From the NCBI GenBank assembly GCA_003427395.1, contig BFEA01000113.1, positions 1,071,314-1,101,476 on the forward strand: a DNA stretch of 30,163 bases, given 5' to 3'. Every line of letters begins with the position of its first letter. Positions within the stretch are counted from its first letter, which is position 1. This document shows, one piece after another, positions 9,780 through 20,025 of this stretch. The notes beneath the pieces were generated by a model that was not told the DNA's origin, searched no databases, and saw only the letters and a list, made by a program, of their open reading frames with translations. Origin of the DNA: Chara braunii. Lineage: Eukaryota > Streptophyta > Charophyceae > Charales > Characeae. Made by a program: the position numbers and the translations under genes.

Positions 9780-10710
9780 ACTAACCCCCTGCTAATTCTA
9801 ACAGTAAATGTGGATTCGCCCTACTTAAAACATTGGGATAGCACTTTCTCCCACCCGCTTTTATCAAGAAACCGGTGGGATCCGTTGTCCTCTCCTCGCT
9901 CATTTTCGAATGCACCAAGAGCGAATTCGCGTCTAGGTTCATTCGAGTTTCTCCCCTCCATTGTATCGTGCCCCGCTTCCCGGCGCATTGTCCCCCAGCC
10001 CCGCCTCTGCTTATCTTCCTTCTTGCCGCGATTCTTCCACCATCTCCTCTGCGGAACGCCTCTGTCGCAGACCCGCGACCAGATCCGTTCCACTCCCCCT
10101 CGCTGTTTCTGTGCCCGCCGTTTTCACTACCTCCGCCATAGCCCCGACACACCACCTCTACTGCTAACCTCTGATCTCACTAACCTTTTACAAAAACTAA
10201 CATTACTATCTAACTCGCCCACCTCAAAAACCCTTGTCTCACTTCTTTCCCCGCCTGATTCTACTCAGGTTCGAGGGCGCTATGCCTTTTTAGTTGCGCC
10301 CGGTTCATTCTCCCGCCATCCCCTCGTACTAACTTTTCTCCCTAATTCCCTTTCTACTAATCTGCTACTAAAACTAACATCACCATGGTGTTCGCCCAGT
10401 GCCAAAACATCAGACTCAGCTTTTCTTCCACCTGATTCCACCGAGGGTCGAGTTAGCTACACTCCTCGGACTGTGCTCACCCCGCTCTTTTCACCATAGC
10501 TGGCCTCGAAGGTATCTGGCGCGAGGAGGGCGTCCAAATTCGCCACTTTCTCCTACTGCCGCGCTACTTCGGCATTCTTCCCCGCCCCCCTTTTTGTGCC
10601 GCGGCCCCTCTCTCTCACTACCCTCCTGCTACACCTGAGATCCTCCTGCCCTTCTTCCCTACTGGATCCGGCGCGGAAATGCGCCCGGATTCATTCGTCT
10701 TTCTCCCTTC
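9780..10710 (+). repeat. Diverged internal tandem repeat in the left arm
   Basis: The phrase GGTTCATTC followed by TCTCCC recurs at 9936, 10302 and 10687, about 365-385 bp apart. AAAACTAACATnAC followed by a TTCGCCCA-like string and CCTGATTC recurs near 10193 and 10371. The region is strongly pyrimidine-rich. Its long plus-strand frame (229 codons from 9810) has Ser, Pro, Leu and Arg composition, as expected from CT-rich repeats, and no domain. Confidence 0.5.
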
Positions 10711-11139
10711 TTCCCGTCTTTCCACTCGCCCGACTTTCAATCGGTTCCCCCTCTGACTCCCTCCTACAGCCGCCTGTTGCCTCACCGGTTTGTGCCGGCA
10801 CCCGACCCCGCAGTGCTTCGCCCCCCCCCCCTTGCCTTCGACTTCGTAACACAGCGGAACTGTCGAGCGCTCCGCCACCTGCCCTTCCCTGCTGTTCTGC
10901 GCTCGCAGCCGCTGCCTAGCTCTGTGGCGCCCCGCTCTATTCCTTCGGTCGCCGTTGCCTCCGACAATACCGGACCCGCAGTCCGCAACTCGGAGATATG
11001 CCGTTGGTTTCGCCTCCTCTCGAGTGGCCCTGACCAGAGACTGTTGATGCTCATAGGAGGGGGCCAGAGGGAAAGTCGAGTGACCGGCCGTTCGAAGAGG
11101 CTCGGTCCTAATGCTACCGGCCGACCCCTGGCTGGTTTC

Positions 11140-11178
11140 ACCCACCTGCTGTAGCAGGTAGCGCACCTGCTGGTGGGT
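11140..11178. repeat. Nested hairpin in the left arm
   Basis: ACCCACC at 11140-11146 is complementary to GGTGGGT at 11172-11178. Between them, CAGGT and ACCTG flank AGCGC as an inner stem. GGGTTCAACCCC follows at about 11175. The GGTTCAA string invites a tRNA B-box reading, but no matching A box or cloverleaf could be drawn, so it is described only as a hairpin. Confidence 0.55.
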
Positions 11179-11980
11179 TCAACCCCCACATGTTCCCACG
11201 TCGGAGGCTTCAGAACAGATATGGCTGCTACGGGGTTCCCCGCAGTACTATGAAGGGGTAACTTCGGCGTAGTTAGGACAACAGTTCGTAATCGAACCTC
11301 AGGCAACCCGCGAATATAACGCACCCCCGTGCGTCCCTATATCAACCCCGATACCGCCTCCGAAACGGGACGCGAACAGGGGGAAAGCTAAAACCAAAAA
11401 TAACAAGAGGTATAAGAAAAATAAAACTTAATAAATAAATAAAAAACAAAACCGGGGAAAAAGGAGAGGAACTACAAACACCTCGCCTCCCCCGTGGGTC
11501 GGGCTCGCCGCCGCGCCCATTAACAAAACCGAGGGGGATAGCCCCGTTGGGCCCTCAACCCCTCAGGTTTTGCTCCACGCTGCTCCGCTGCCGCTGCGCC
11601 AACGCCCTGTTGGCCTCGATCCTCGGACATCCGTATCGTCAACCCAGTGCCGTAACCTATAGGGCTAAGCCCAAGCCTGAGACTAGTGCCCGCAGAGTAC
11701 CATACAAGGCAGTGCGGCACGACGCTTTGGGCCAACAAACCGGCTGCGCGGCTCCTAGTGCCCGCGCCGGCTTGCTTATAACGTGTGATAATTGCCCCGC
11801 GCACCATCCTACGTCGCCCCGCTCATCGCACGAAGTCGCGCCGTCGTTGTCGATGTTGTCATCCTCGCACGCGCGCTTGCCTCGGTCGTAGGAAAATATC
11901 CTTAATTCCTACTTAATCAAAAATAAATAAATAAAAGTAAAACAAAGTTAAACCGGCCGGCATCCACGCCGACTTTATAA

Positions 11981-12181
11981 TCAACGACAAGGAAAAAAAA
12001 ATCCCGCGCGCCTCAAACCCTGCGCGCCCACGCACTCTCTACTTCTAGACCTCATAGCCAACCTATAGTCACCACACTGCCGCAAGTCACGCGACCTTCT
12101 CAACAATTCCAGGTCAAACTTGTTTTCTGTCGCTTGCAAAAACCAGGGCGGATACCCTTGTAAGGGTATTCGCGCCAACAA
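11981..12181 (-). other. Minus-strand frame at the inner end of the left arm
   Basis: A 66-codon minus-strand frame starts at 12181, one base inside the inner arm boundary. It reads RIPLQGYPPWFLQATENKF and then LRRSRDLRQCGDYRLA. The mirrored right arm, read on the plus strand from about 19418, gives the similar RIPLQGYLP, a stop, then FLQMPKNKFDL. Similarity at the peptide level could simply follow from DNA homology between arms. No family is recognised, and it may not be a gene. Confidence 0.25.
12152..12169. repeat. Hairpin at the left inner boundary
   Basis: ATACCCTTGTAAGGGTAT has 8-bp complementary halves around a GT centre. The same hairpin, with AC at its centre on the plus strand, is present at 19424-19441 in the other arm. 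It lies about 13 bp from each inner boundary and is among the best-preserved sequence shared by the arms. Confidence 0.85.
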
Positions 12182-12183
12182 CG

Positions 12184-12668
12184 TTCAGATTACGGCAAGA
12201 GAAGGAGGATCCACCAATTAGGGTGGAGGAAGTGGAAAGTGATGGGAGGTGACTCAGAGGTTACGGGCAGGAGATATAAAGGAAGAGCCCATAGTCGTTG
12301 AGTCAGAGGAGAACGAGGAAGAGAAAATAGAGCCAGCATCAATCCTGCTAGGAAAGATGGAAGACCTGTTGGGAAAGATGGGGAGGTACCAACAAAAGTT
12401 GGTGGAGCTTTGTGAAGGAGTGAAAGGATGGAGGGTTGGCATCCCGAAGGTGTTTCTCTACGAGTCCGACCCAGAGTCGATGCCAGGGCGACCCGGAGTA
12501 ACTACCGTGGGTTCAAGCCCTCGGTCTGGGATGTTGACTAGACCCCCCACGGCTCGAGGAAGACTGGCACAAGCAGCTCGTACCCGAGGCCAGGCCAAGG
12601 CCAGTGCAGCCAGGAACCTCCACGAAAAGAGCCAGAGCCAGAGAAGAGAAAGGAAGTCGTGGAGGTAG
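12184..12668 (+). pseudogene. Acidic N-terminal region of the gypsy polyprotein
   Basis: Coding sequence appears at once after the inner arm boundary. FRLRQEKEDPPIRVEEVE is read from 12184 in one frame, closed by a TGA near 12250. A 139-codon frame from 12249 follows with EEPIVVESEENEEEKIEP at residues 12-29, ILLGKMEDLLGKMGRYQQKLVEL next (probable coiled coil), and a basic Arg/Ala/Gln-rich tail. This resembles the region between Gag and protease in some plant retroelements, but no named domain is present. The ATG at 12249 is likely not the natural start, because similar acidic coding sequence precedes it. The frame overlaps the next one by 10 bases. Confidence 0.55.
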
Positions 12669-13774
12669 AGGATGATGAGGAGGAAGAAGAGGACGAAAGG
12701 CTGCGCCAGGAAGAAGACCTGAGGGCGGAGCAAAGGGCTAGGAAGAGAGAAGCCCCAGAGGAAGCCGAGCCGATTCTGCGGAATATGCCGCTGAAGAAAA
12801 ATAAGTATGCGGTCCGGCTAGAGGAGGGGTTCGACGTGGAAAGGGTAATTGATAGGTTGTTGGAGGGCTACAACGACCTGATGACCCTGAAGGAGATTTT
12901 GGCGTCGACCCCTAAGCTCCGTGATGGATTGAAAGGCAGATTGTCACGGCACCTGGTGCCCAGCATGATTCCGCCAAAGGAGGCGGAATGGGCAAAGATA
13001 GGGACAAAGAGGGACTGGAAGTGTGTGGCCTGTTGCGTGGTGGATTTGGTGGTAAAAGGCTCCAAGTGCGCAGCGATGGTGGATACGGGAGCAGAGATGA
13101 ATATTATCCGCAAGGCTGACACACTCAGATTTGGATTAGAAATAGACCGCTCTGATTGCGGCATCCTACATGGAGCTAACTGCAAGGCAGTGTTTTGCGG
13201 GACAACCTCAGATGTACTTATCGTGGTTGGAAGAGTAAAAGCCAGAGCCTGCTTCTTCGTTATGCCAGACGTGGACCATGAAATCCTTCTGGGAAGATCC
13301 TTTTTGTGTAGCACAGAGACGTTGATGTTTAATAAGGACGACAAAACTCTGATCCTAAACATGTGTGATCCTGCCTGCGGAAACTACGAGGTAATCACCT
13401 GCAGGAATACAAGACCACGGAGTATAAGGAACCGGCCCAATCCTGGCTCGTTCACGATCGAGGAGTCAGAGGACGAGCGCCGGAGGTTGCTTATGGAAGC
13501 CGAGGAGGAAGAAAGAGGCGAGGCGTTTTCCCTCAGTCTATCGGACGTGAACAAGGCCATGGATATAGTGACCACGCACGAGATGGTGGATCTAGACGCC
13601 ATTCAGGCGTTGAGGGAACAGGTCCTGGAGTGTCCCCAAGCTGGGGAGATGGAGTTGGTATATCGGCTTCCATGTGGAAGGAGGAACCCGACATTAATGC
13701 AAGCGCAAGCTGTAAGCCGGCCTTTTTTAGGGGACGGCTCAAGCAGGGTTTCCAAAGGCGACACAAGACGATAG
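12659..13774 (+). pseudogene. Retropepsin-like aspartic protease region
   Basis: This 371-codon frame is the longest in the window. It opens with an acidic, charged stretch, then YAVRLEEGFDVERVIDRLLEG. The protease core follows: MVDTGAEMNIIRK places the catalytic Asp-Thr-Gly at 13082-13090, and HEILLGRSFL near residue 215 is the second conserved strand (the ILG-type motif). The enzyme would act as a dimer to cut the polyprotein. A second acidic section (EESEDERRRLLMEAEEEER) links towards RT. The last 30 or so codons probably follow a frame change near 13700 and are not genuine. The core looks intact, although the polyprotein is not. Confidence 0.82.
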
Positions 13775-14787
13775 ATAAAAAGTGTCGCCCAGTTCCCGTC
13801 CTCGTTACCGAAGATGAGGAGGTATATTACGAGAGGGAACGAGGTTTGATACGGCAGATGAAGGAGAACGCCTCAGCAGGGCCTTGCCGCATCAACAAAG
13901 GGAATGAAGGGAAGTTGATAATAAGAGAGTCTGACTACCTACTGCCCCAGGAAAGAACGTTAATGGTAAAGCTAATGAAGAAAAGGCATCGCGCCTATGC
14001 GTTTAGTGACGAGGAGCGAGGCAGGTTGGATGTAGACAAGATTCCTATGATCCGCATCCGTACCGTGCTGCATGAGCCATGGAACTTGAGAGGGGCGCGA
14101 TATCCTGATCCTGACGAGGAAAAGAAGGTGGTAGATTACCTCGACGGCAAAATACGTACGCATGTTGCCGATTACTCAAGTGGGTCATTCGCGTCCCCAT
14201 TATTTTGTTTCATTAAACCTAATGGGACGCTGCGATGGGTGCAAGATCTTCAACGGCTGAATGCGGTGACTGTGCGAGATGCGGGTGGATTGCCAAATGC
14301 GGATGCGCTGTCAGAATCCTGTGCTGGAAGGTCCATAATTTCGCTCATAGACCTTTACTCTGGATATGACCAGTTTTCGGATTATCCGCCAGACAGACCG
14401 GTAACGGCAATGCATACGCCTCGAGGGCTGATCCACATGAATGTGGCTCCGCAAGGATGGACAAACGCAGTAGCAATGGTTCAATGAGCATTGATTCGAG
14501 CTATGCAGTCAGTCAGCCCGTATATCACGCAACCATATATTGATGACTTGGCCGTAAAGGGGCCCACAGTGAAAGAAAACGACGAAGTCTTGCCGGGAGT
14601 GAGGTGTTTTGTTTGGAGACATATTCAGGACCTTGATAAAGTCTTGAATCTGCTTGAAGAGTATAACCTCATTGCAAGTGGGGCCAAATCCAGACACTGC
14701 ATGAGGGAAGCTACCATCTTGTGGTTCGTCTGTAGTGAGAAAGGTCGTCGGCCGGATGTAAAGAAAACGGACAAGATTATTGAGTGA
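13700..14787 (+). pseudogene. Ty3/gypsy reverse transcriptase, with in-frame stop
   Basis: RT sequence is open from about 13700 to a TGA at 14485-14487 and resumes in the same frame to 14787. Landmarks are GSFASPLFCFIKPNGTLRW (fingers, substrate-binding), IISLIDLYSGYDQF (motif A, Asp present), RPVTAMHTPRGLIHMNVAP, and YIDDLAV with the catalytic Asp pair at 14542-14547. KSRHC and FVCSEKGRRPDV follow as in the gypsy thumb and connection. One stop just before the palm motif B/C region and another at 14785-14787 inactivate it. Residues of the active site are otherwise preserved, so decay may be more recent here than in the LINE. Intact relatives make cDNA from element RNA. Confidence 0.9.
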
Positions 14788-14799
14788 CCAGTACCATTC

Positions 14800-15400
14800 C
14801 ACTGAATAATTGATGTTAGAAGCTTCTTCGGCACGTGTGGGTTTTGAAGGACCTTCGTCAAGAATTTCGCCGCCAAGACTGAGCACTTGAGAAAGTTGGT
14901 TCGTCAGGATCAGGAATGGATTTGGGGCGAAGAGTAGAAAAAAGCGGTGGCAGAAATGAAGAAAGAGTTCCGAGAAGGGGGATTGGTATTGGGAGCGCCA
15001 AACTATGATGCCACAGAAATAAGACCATTCATTGTTGAGACGGATGCTGGGCCGACTGCCTTGGGTGGAGTTTTGATTCAGGCAGATACAGAAGGGAAGG
15101 AGAGACCACTGTGAGTTGAGAGCCGAACTCTCTGTACGACTGAGAGAAATTACTCCCAGTTCAAGAGGGAGACTGTCGCCGTCCTTCACTGCCTACGAAT
15201 CTTTCGAAATTGTATCTTTAGGAGGAGATTCATATTGAGAGTGGATCCGACTGCACTAGCTTATTCCCTGCGGAATTATGTTCCATCAGATTCGACTGTT
15301 GCCAGATGGCTGACGTACATCTGGATGTTTAATTTTGAGTTGGAACGGATTCCTGGGAATAAGAATACGGGGGACGGGCTGAGCCGTATCAACTGGGATA
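14800..15400 (+). pseudogene. RT connection and RNase H of gypsy type
   Basis: From about 14810 the frame reads DVRSFFGTCGF (the usual gypsy connection motif), then KNFAAKTEHLRKL. RNase H starts with RPFIVETDAGPTALGGVL, its first catalytic Asp at 15043-15045. RNYSQFKRETVAVLHCLRIF carries the Glu-containing helix, and RFILRVDPTALAYSL carries a further Asp. It closes with FELERIPGNKNTGDGLSRI near 15330-15390, the typical end of gypsy RNase H. Stops occur near 14810, 14936, 15114 and 15130. This domain removes RNA from the RNA-DNA hybrid. An integrase normally follows, and none does. Confidence 0.88.
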
Positions 15401-15443
15401 AGCAAGAAGGGGACGGAAGGCACTCGCCAGAGGGGAGGAAGAG

Positions 15444-16170
15444 TTGGGACCTGAGATCGAGGAGCGAGGTGCATATCTTGAGTGTGGGTTGGGGCCAGTG
15501 GAGTTCCATCGCTTTACCGAGGGAGGATTGGGAGGATCTCCCCAGCGCACAGGAGAGGAGGTGCCAGCATTTGGAGAGCCTCTGCAGGAGTTGGAGGCAC
15601 ATTTGGACGTCTCACAATGGAGAGTACCGCCGATGAGTGAGGGGCGTGACGAGCCGACAGAGGAGGTGCTACGAGAGGAGGCCCATGACCCTGAGCGAGA
15701 GATGAGGCCGAGTACTGAGAGGGGGGACATGCTATAGAGGAGGTGATAGAGGTTGGGGAGGATACTCCGCCTTAGACACCGGCTGTGGGGCTGAGACTGG
15801 GGAGTATGCCAGAGGGCACTCGCGACAGAGAGGAGGAATCGCGGCTGGAAAAGACCCCACTACCACCACTAGAGACGATCCTATCGCCAGGAATGAGGGT
15901 AGAGATGGAGAGAGAAAGAGCTGACCGGAGGAGAGAGGCCCTTGCTATGATTGACAAACATCTGGTGGCACACGCCCTACAGCACCCTGACCTGGAGGAG
16001 CCCGTACCTATGGAGCCGCCCCAGGAGCGAGGCAGAGAGAGAGATGGGAGCTGAGGTTCCGGGGAGAGTGGACCATCGCACGAGGGAGAGAGTACCAGCA
16101 GGGGAGATGATTGAGGAAAAACGGGCCAGAGTTGGGAAGCATTTGGAGGAAATCTGGCAGGAAAGATAGA
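15444..16170 (+). pseudogene. Acidic tail region downstream of RNase H
   Basis: Coding-like sequence continues after RNase H, in a new frame from about 15420: GPEIEERGAYLECGLGPVEF, then QELEAHLDVSQWRVPP and a stop at 15735-15737. A one-base shift continues it as EEVIEVGEDTPP, a stop, and SMPEGTRDREEESRLEKTP, with ADRRREALAMIDKHLVAHAL near 15930-15990. Another shift near 16050 leads to RERVPAGEMIEEKRARVGKH. It is rich in Glu, Arg and Pro, with no HHCC or DDE integrase motif. Continuous coding character across two small shifts suggests one former reading frame reaching the downstream Gag-like part. Confidence 0.55.
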
Positions 16171-16171
16171 G

Positions 16172-17387
16172 GTTAGAGGAGGCAGGGGCACTCCCAGATC
16201 AACCATCAACACCCAAGACATATGAAATTAAGAAGATGTGGGACGAGTTCCTTGACCAGCATGGCGAAGGATTGACGGCTCCAGAGAGGGCAGAAGTCGG
16301 GACTTCGAGGAGGGCAAACGAGTACTTGGACCGAAAAATCCGCTTCCTGGCCAAGACATCTTTCGATAGGTATCTGATGTTGGAAGTTGATCTGGCCGGG
16401 AAGAAGATGAAGGAAGTGAGCCATGGAGTGCGTCTGGAGGCGGTCGAGGCTGAGGTCCGAGAGCTCAGGGCATTGGTAGCCAGTCAAGCTGCCATAATCC
16501 AGGACTTGAGGCGGCAACCTCGAGATGAGGGTGATAGGGCTGACAGAGAAGAGCCTGCCGAGGTGGTGGACAGGGCAGAGAGTAGCCGGCGTAGAGATCA
16601 GAGAGAGTCAGGGCATGGCTTATCAGGGCTGCCATCCGCAGTTGAACTCCCCTAGGAGCCGCCCATGGGAAGAGCCATTTTGGAACCTGAGGAAGCGAAA
16701 GCCAAGAGGGAGGCAGAGAGAGAGGCCTTCGAGTTTAGAGCGCCTACTGAACTTGCCACACTGCCCATAGCAGTTGTGGAACTCACGATGGCAGCTACGC
16801 CACTATCAGCTGGGGAGGGGCTGCAGACGGCCAACAACGAGCCGGTTCAGGGCTCAGCAGAGGGGTCTATGGATGTGCTTCTCGAAGCAGTTCACACTAT
16901 GCAGGAAGAGGCAAGTCTATTTTCACCAGAGCAGAGGATGGAGGAGCCTCTTGAGGGAGAGATGGGGACTACGATAGAGGACGCCATCGAGGGCAAGCCT
17001 CAGAGGCTGGATACGCCTGAGTATAGACCAAAGGGGATTGGGATACGACCAGAGCCTTGTACTCAAGAGTTGGATGCGGAACCAGAGGACCCTTTGGATG
17101 TACCCCAATGTCATGAGGTGGCCAAGGATGCAAGCGAGACACCATCATTACCAGGGTCTGAAAAGAGAAAGAAGAGAGGTCGGAGATCAGGTGACTTATA
17201 CTACTTCTGCAAAAGCGAGGAGCACAGGGCTTTGCAGTGTCCTAAGTTTCTAAAGGACCTGGCTGCAGGGAAGGTTACAGAGAGTGGTGGAAGGATGTAT
17301 GATAGGCAGGGTAGAGTAGTAGAGCGATCTGCAGATGGGGGTAGGGCTCAACTGTACAGGCAGAACCAGGAGGAGATGAGTGAGTAG
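16172..17387 (+). pseudogene. Gag-like region: coiled coil and CCHC knuckle lacking one Cys
   Basis: The frame resumes after a stop at 16167-16169 with YEIKKMWDEFLDQHGEGL and a helical section. RLEAVEAEVRELRALVASQA (about 16432-16491) has the heptad pattern of a coiled coil. A stop at 16652-16654 precedes an acidic stretch. The C-terminal part has a basic KRKKRGRRSG string followed by YYFCKSEEHRALQCPKF. The spacing fits CX2CX4HX4C (Cys 17208, His 17223, Cys 17238), but the first ligand position, 17199-17201, is Tyr (TAC). Nucleocapsid knuckles of this type bind element RNA and belong to Gag, which normally precedes the protease. Here the region lies after RNase H, where integrase is expected, and ends with a stop at 17385-17387. 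Confidence 0.65.
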
Positions 17388-17732
17388 GTACTGACTCGCA
17401 TATGTGTGAGCAACCGATAGGGTATGTTTTGGTAAGGGTGAGATAGACCTGGTTTGCAGATGAAACACATGTTTTTATTTGATTTTTTTGTCTTAGCATT
17501 GTTAAGAGGTTTGGGTACCTATGTCGTCGAGTGTATAGATGGGGGATTACAACATAGGGTGTCCATCGAGATTTAGGACCATGTGAGATAGCATGTGTAT
17601 ACTGAGGTTGTCTTTTTAACATTGACAGAGGGATTTTGGGCTTGTTTTAGTACAGTCGACCATGTACTATATTGAAGGTGACTTGAGTTGTTTTCAGTAA
17701 CTCGTGGAACGAGATTATTGTATATGTTTTTT

Positions 17733-17750
17733 GGATGAGATATCTCATCC
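17733..17750. repeat. Perfect 18-bp palindrome
   Basis: GGATGAGATATCTCATCC is its own reverse complement with no loop. It lies about 350 bp after the last codon of the Gag-like frame in otherwise gene-free sequence. Confidence 0.88.
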
Positions 17751-18655
17751 CTTAGTGTGTCCTTGAGTCGAGTACTATTTGAGACTTACTCTTTGTATAT
17801 GGCGATCACAATCACTCTCGCATGTGTGGTTTTGTCCTAATGTATGATGGTTTCGTGTGAAAGATGTATGAGGAACATCTTATATGCTTTGTATTTTGTA
17901 AATGTGAATGGATTTGAGCTGTCTACTCTTCGGTATACTCGCGCGATCTGCCCACGGGCGGGTTGTGAAAAGAGTGAGAATCCTCAGGGATTTATGCGTC
18001 TTTGATACTCGAATGCTTACCATGGCTAGTGTTTATTGATGCCTAGTGTTTATTGTTGAGTTGTGGTGGGGACTCATAAGTTGGTCTCTTGATTTGATTG
18101 GTTTATGGTTGAGACGCCTTCATATGGGAAGGTGGTCTTGTGCATGTTGGAAGACACATCTTCAAAGAGATAAGATGTTTTAATGAAAGGTCGCGTGAGG
18201 GTCTATCCTAAACAGAAAAGGGATGACCGAGAGACCTATTGAGAGAGACCTCCTTCGTATAAAAAGGGGGTGAATAGATTCAATGGCATGGTAGGCTGAT
18301 TTTGAATGATAAAGTCGGACGAGAAGGACCACGTTTTTGCTTGGCCATTGTTGGAATTTTTGAGAAAGTCGCAATGAGCTTCATTGGGAGATATCACTGA
18401 GAGGTGGCCTTCTTGCTCTAATCAAGTAAGGAGGTCACTACCTTGTGAACCTGGCGGTGATTTTGTTTTGTGAAAATGGAGAGGTTGCCGTCTTTCTCTG
18501 TGTTGTCCCACGGAGGACTGGTAAATACCTTTTATGTGTGACAGACCTCTGCGCAGTCCCGCAGTAGGCCTGTATTGTTGCGACACACCGTCGAGACACT
18601 TGTGCTAATCTTGGGGCATTTATGAGAATACCAATCTAACGGTAAAGTTTAGCAT

Positions 18656-18677
18656 CACTAGGGCGCAACCCCTAGTG
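18656..18677. repeat. 8-bp stem, 6-base loop hairpin
   Basis: CACTAGGG (18656-18663) and CCCTAGTG (18670-18677) are complementary around the loop CGCAAC. No T run follows, and eukaryotic context makes a bacterial terminator irrelevant. It could be a structured RNA segment or chance. Confidence 0.7.
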
Positions 18678-19423
18678 TCGGCTGGTGATCGGCATAAACT
18701 GAAGAGCGGGCCCATGTCTCGCCAGAAGGGGTAAAGACTTAGAGGGGTGTGGCCACCCAGAAGGGTTTTACCTGCCGCGGGATGGTGTCGGATAAGAGTC
18801 GAGTCTTTTTTAGTCCTGATTGAATGCTTATCAGGAAAAGTCTATCGTGGCATAACCTGAGAGGGCACTACTACCGCTGAAATAACAAACGCGGTGGGCC
18901 GTAGACCTGACATGATCACCCAGACTATGGTGGGCCAGGATGGAGACCTGACCTTCCTGTACTAGACTGTAGGAAGAGTTTATGATGAGATTTGTGTATA
19001 ATTATATGCTTAATTGTGAGAATTATTGAGAGGGAGGCAAAAATGCCTTCAAAGTCTCGGTTAGGGCCCACGTCCCTGGTTATGACCCTGCTTACAGGGT
19101 AGAGACTACAGACACCTAACAAAAAGTCGGCGTTTGTCTATGACAAAGGGGAGAGGACAATTGCGGAATCCATTTAGGACTTATGCTGTAGTATAGTGAT
19201 GAGTATCCCACTGTCCTAATGTCAAGACAATGGAGGCCGAGGTTGGAATCCTGGCAGCATAAAGTTGTGGTTGGAATGGATTGATGGGGGCCTCGAACCT
19301 GACTCTATCGGCTGATCGGATTGGTTCCTTTCTCGTCGGCATTTGAAGTTTGGATGGATTTATAGTTTTTCGATCTTGCAAAGCGACGGGGACGTCGCTT
19401 AATATGGTAAGTTGTCGGTGCGA

Positions 19424-19441
19424 ATACCCTTACAAGGGTAT
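19424..19441. repeat. Hairpin at the right inner boundary
   Basis: ATACCCTTACAAGGGTAT mirrors the hairpin at 12152-12169 and sits the same distance (13 bp) from the inner end of its arm. The flanking 70 bp retain the best similarity between the arms, about 85% by eye. Confidence 0.85.
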
Positions 19442-20025
19442 CTGCCCTAGTTTTTGCAAATGCCAAAAAATAAGTTTGATTTAAAGATTAAGTATTCGGC
19501 GCGAGGCGCGGCTGCGTCTGTAGTTTACAAAGGCAGGATGGTTGACTAAAGAGGAGGTGTGTGGGCGTGCGGATTTGAGGCGCATGTGATCCTTTTATTT
19601 TTTATTGATGATTGTGGGGGTCGGCGTAGTCGCCGACCAGATTTTTATTTCGGATTAAGTTAAGGATTAAAAATATTTTGTTTTATTGATTGATGTGCTT
19701 GCCTATGACCTACGCATACGTGCGGAGGGCGGCGTCAACGACAATGTGATTCTTGAAATCGTTTCGGTGGGTCTACGTATCGCGCGATATCCGCTCACTT
19801 AAGTGTCTGACAACTACTAGGCCCAGTCTTGGGCCTCACACTTGGTTACGGTATCAGACTTTCATTTGAGAGATTCAGGGGTCGAGGGCAGTGGAAGAAA
19901 GCGCGTGAAGAGTCAAAATGGTGGGGCCATCCTCCTTTGGTTTGCCGTCGGCAACGCCAGGGCGGTGCAGGCGGCTTCTTGTTTTTGGCAACTGAAATTT
20001 TCTTGAGTATTTTTATTATCGTTAT

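Larger units (their letters stand above)
8166..12182. repeat. Left arm of a long inverted repeat (partner 19411-22974)
   Basis: This arm matches the reverse complement of 19411-22974 in the same order along its length. The outer end (8166-8360) pairs with 22780-22974 and shares AAACATAGCAAG, GGGAAGCAATG and AATCCCGC. The block near 8470-8495 (CGCCTGAGGGCCCCGCAATG) pairs with 22692-22770. Near 9780 it pairs with about 21150. Near 11650 (CCGTAACC) it pairs with about 19850. The region 11890-12010 pairs with 19560-19700. The inner 70 bp (12113-12182) pair with 19411-19482 at about 85% by eye. The plus strand is CT-rich over 9-11 kb while the partner arm is GA-rich, as expected. Middle sections could not be aligned by eye. 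No convincing gene is encoded. Confidence 0.8.
12183..17390 (+). mobile_element. Ty3/gypsy-type retroelement core without integrase
   Basis: The order on the plus strand is: acidic N-terminal region (12184-12668), aspartic protease (12659-13774), RT (about 13700-14787), RNase H (about 14800-15380), acidic/coiled-coil region and CCHC-like knuckle (15444-17387). Frames change near 12660, 13700, 14487, 15420, 15737 and 16050, with several in-frame stops. No HHCC zinc finger, DDE core or chromodomain is seen after RNase H. No direct LTRs were found on either side. A primer-binding site or polypurine tract could not be identified with confidence. Confidence 0.75.
17391..19410. other. Gene-free 2-kb interval between Gag-like region and right arm
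   Basis: No frame of useful length or recognisable family is present on either strand. Composition is moderately T- and G-rich on the plus strand. Two clean inverted repeats stand out: an 18-bp palindrome at 17733-17750 and a hairpin at 18656-18677. The interval could be a 3' untranslated or LTR-like section of the core element, but no second copy was seen elsewhere in the window that would confirm an LTR. Confidence 0.5.

Noticed and set aside
9810-10499. A 229-codon plus-strand frame in the left arm
   Set aside because: It has Ser/Pro/Leu/Arg-rich composition over a CT-rich internal repeat, no domain, and an equally long frame on the opposite strand. Absence of stops is explained by pyrimidine richness.
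11130-11190. Possible tRNA or tRNA-derived SINE promoter (GGGTTCAACCCC)
   Set aside because: Only a B-box-like string is present. No A box at proper distance and no cloverleaf could be drawn; the local hairpin explains the symmetry.
10618-11324. Minus-strand frames of 182 and 180 codons
   Set aside because: They are overlapping frames of similar length in GC-rich DNA with no recognisable motif and no counterpart in the right arm.
18656-18677. Rho-independent terminator
   Set aside because: There is no downstream T run and the window is eukaryotic.
12183-19410. DIRS-type tyrosine-recombinase retroelement
   Set aside because: DIRS elements have inverted repeats and RT-RH, which fits partly. 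However, no tyrosine recombinase motif was found, and the protease and RNase H motifs are of Ty3/gypsy type.
17391-19410. LTR of the gypsy core
   Set aside because: No direct repeat of this interval was seen upstream of the core, and no TG...CA ends or primer-binding site could be fixed.
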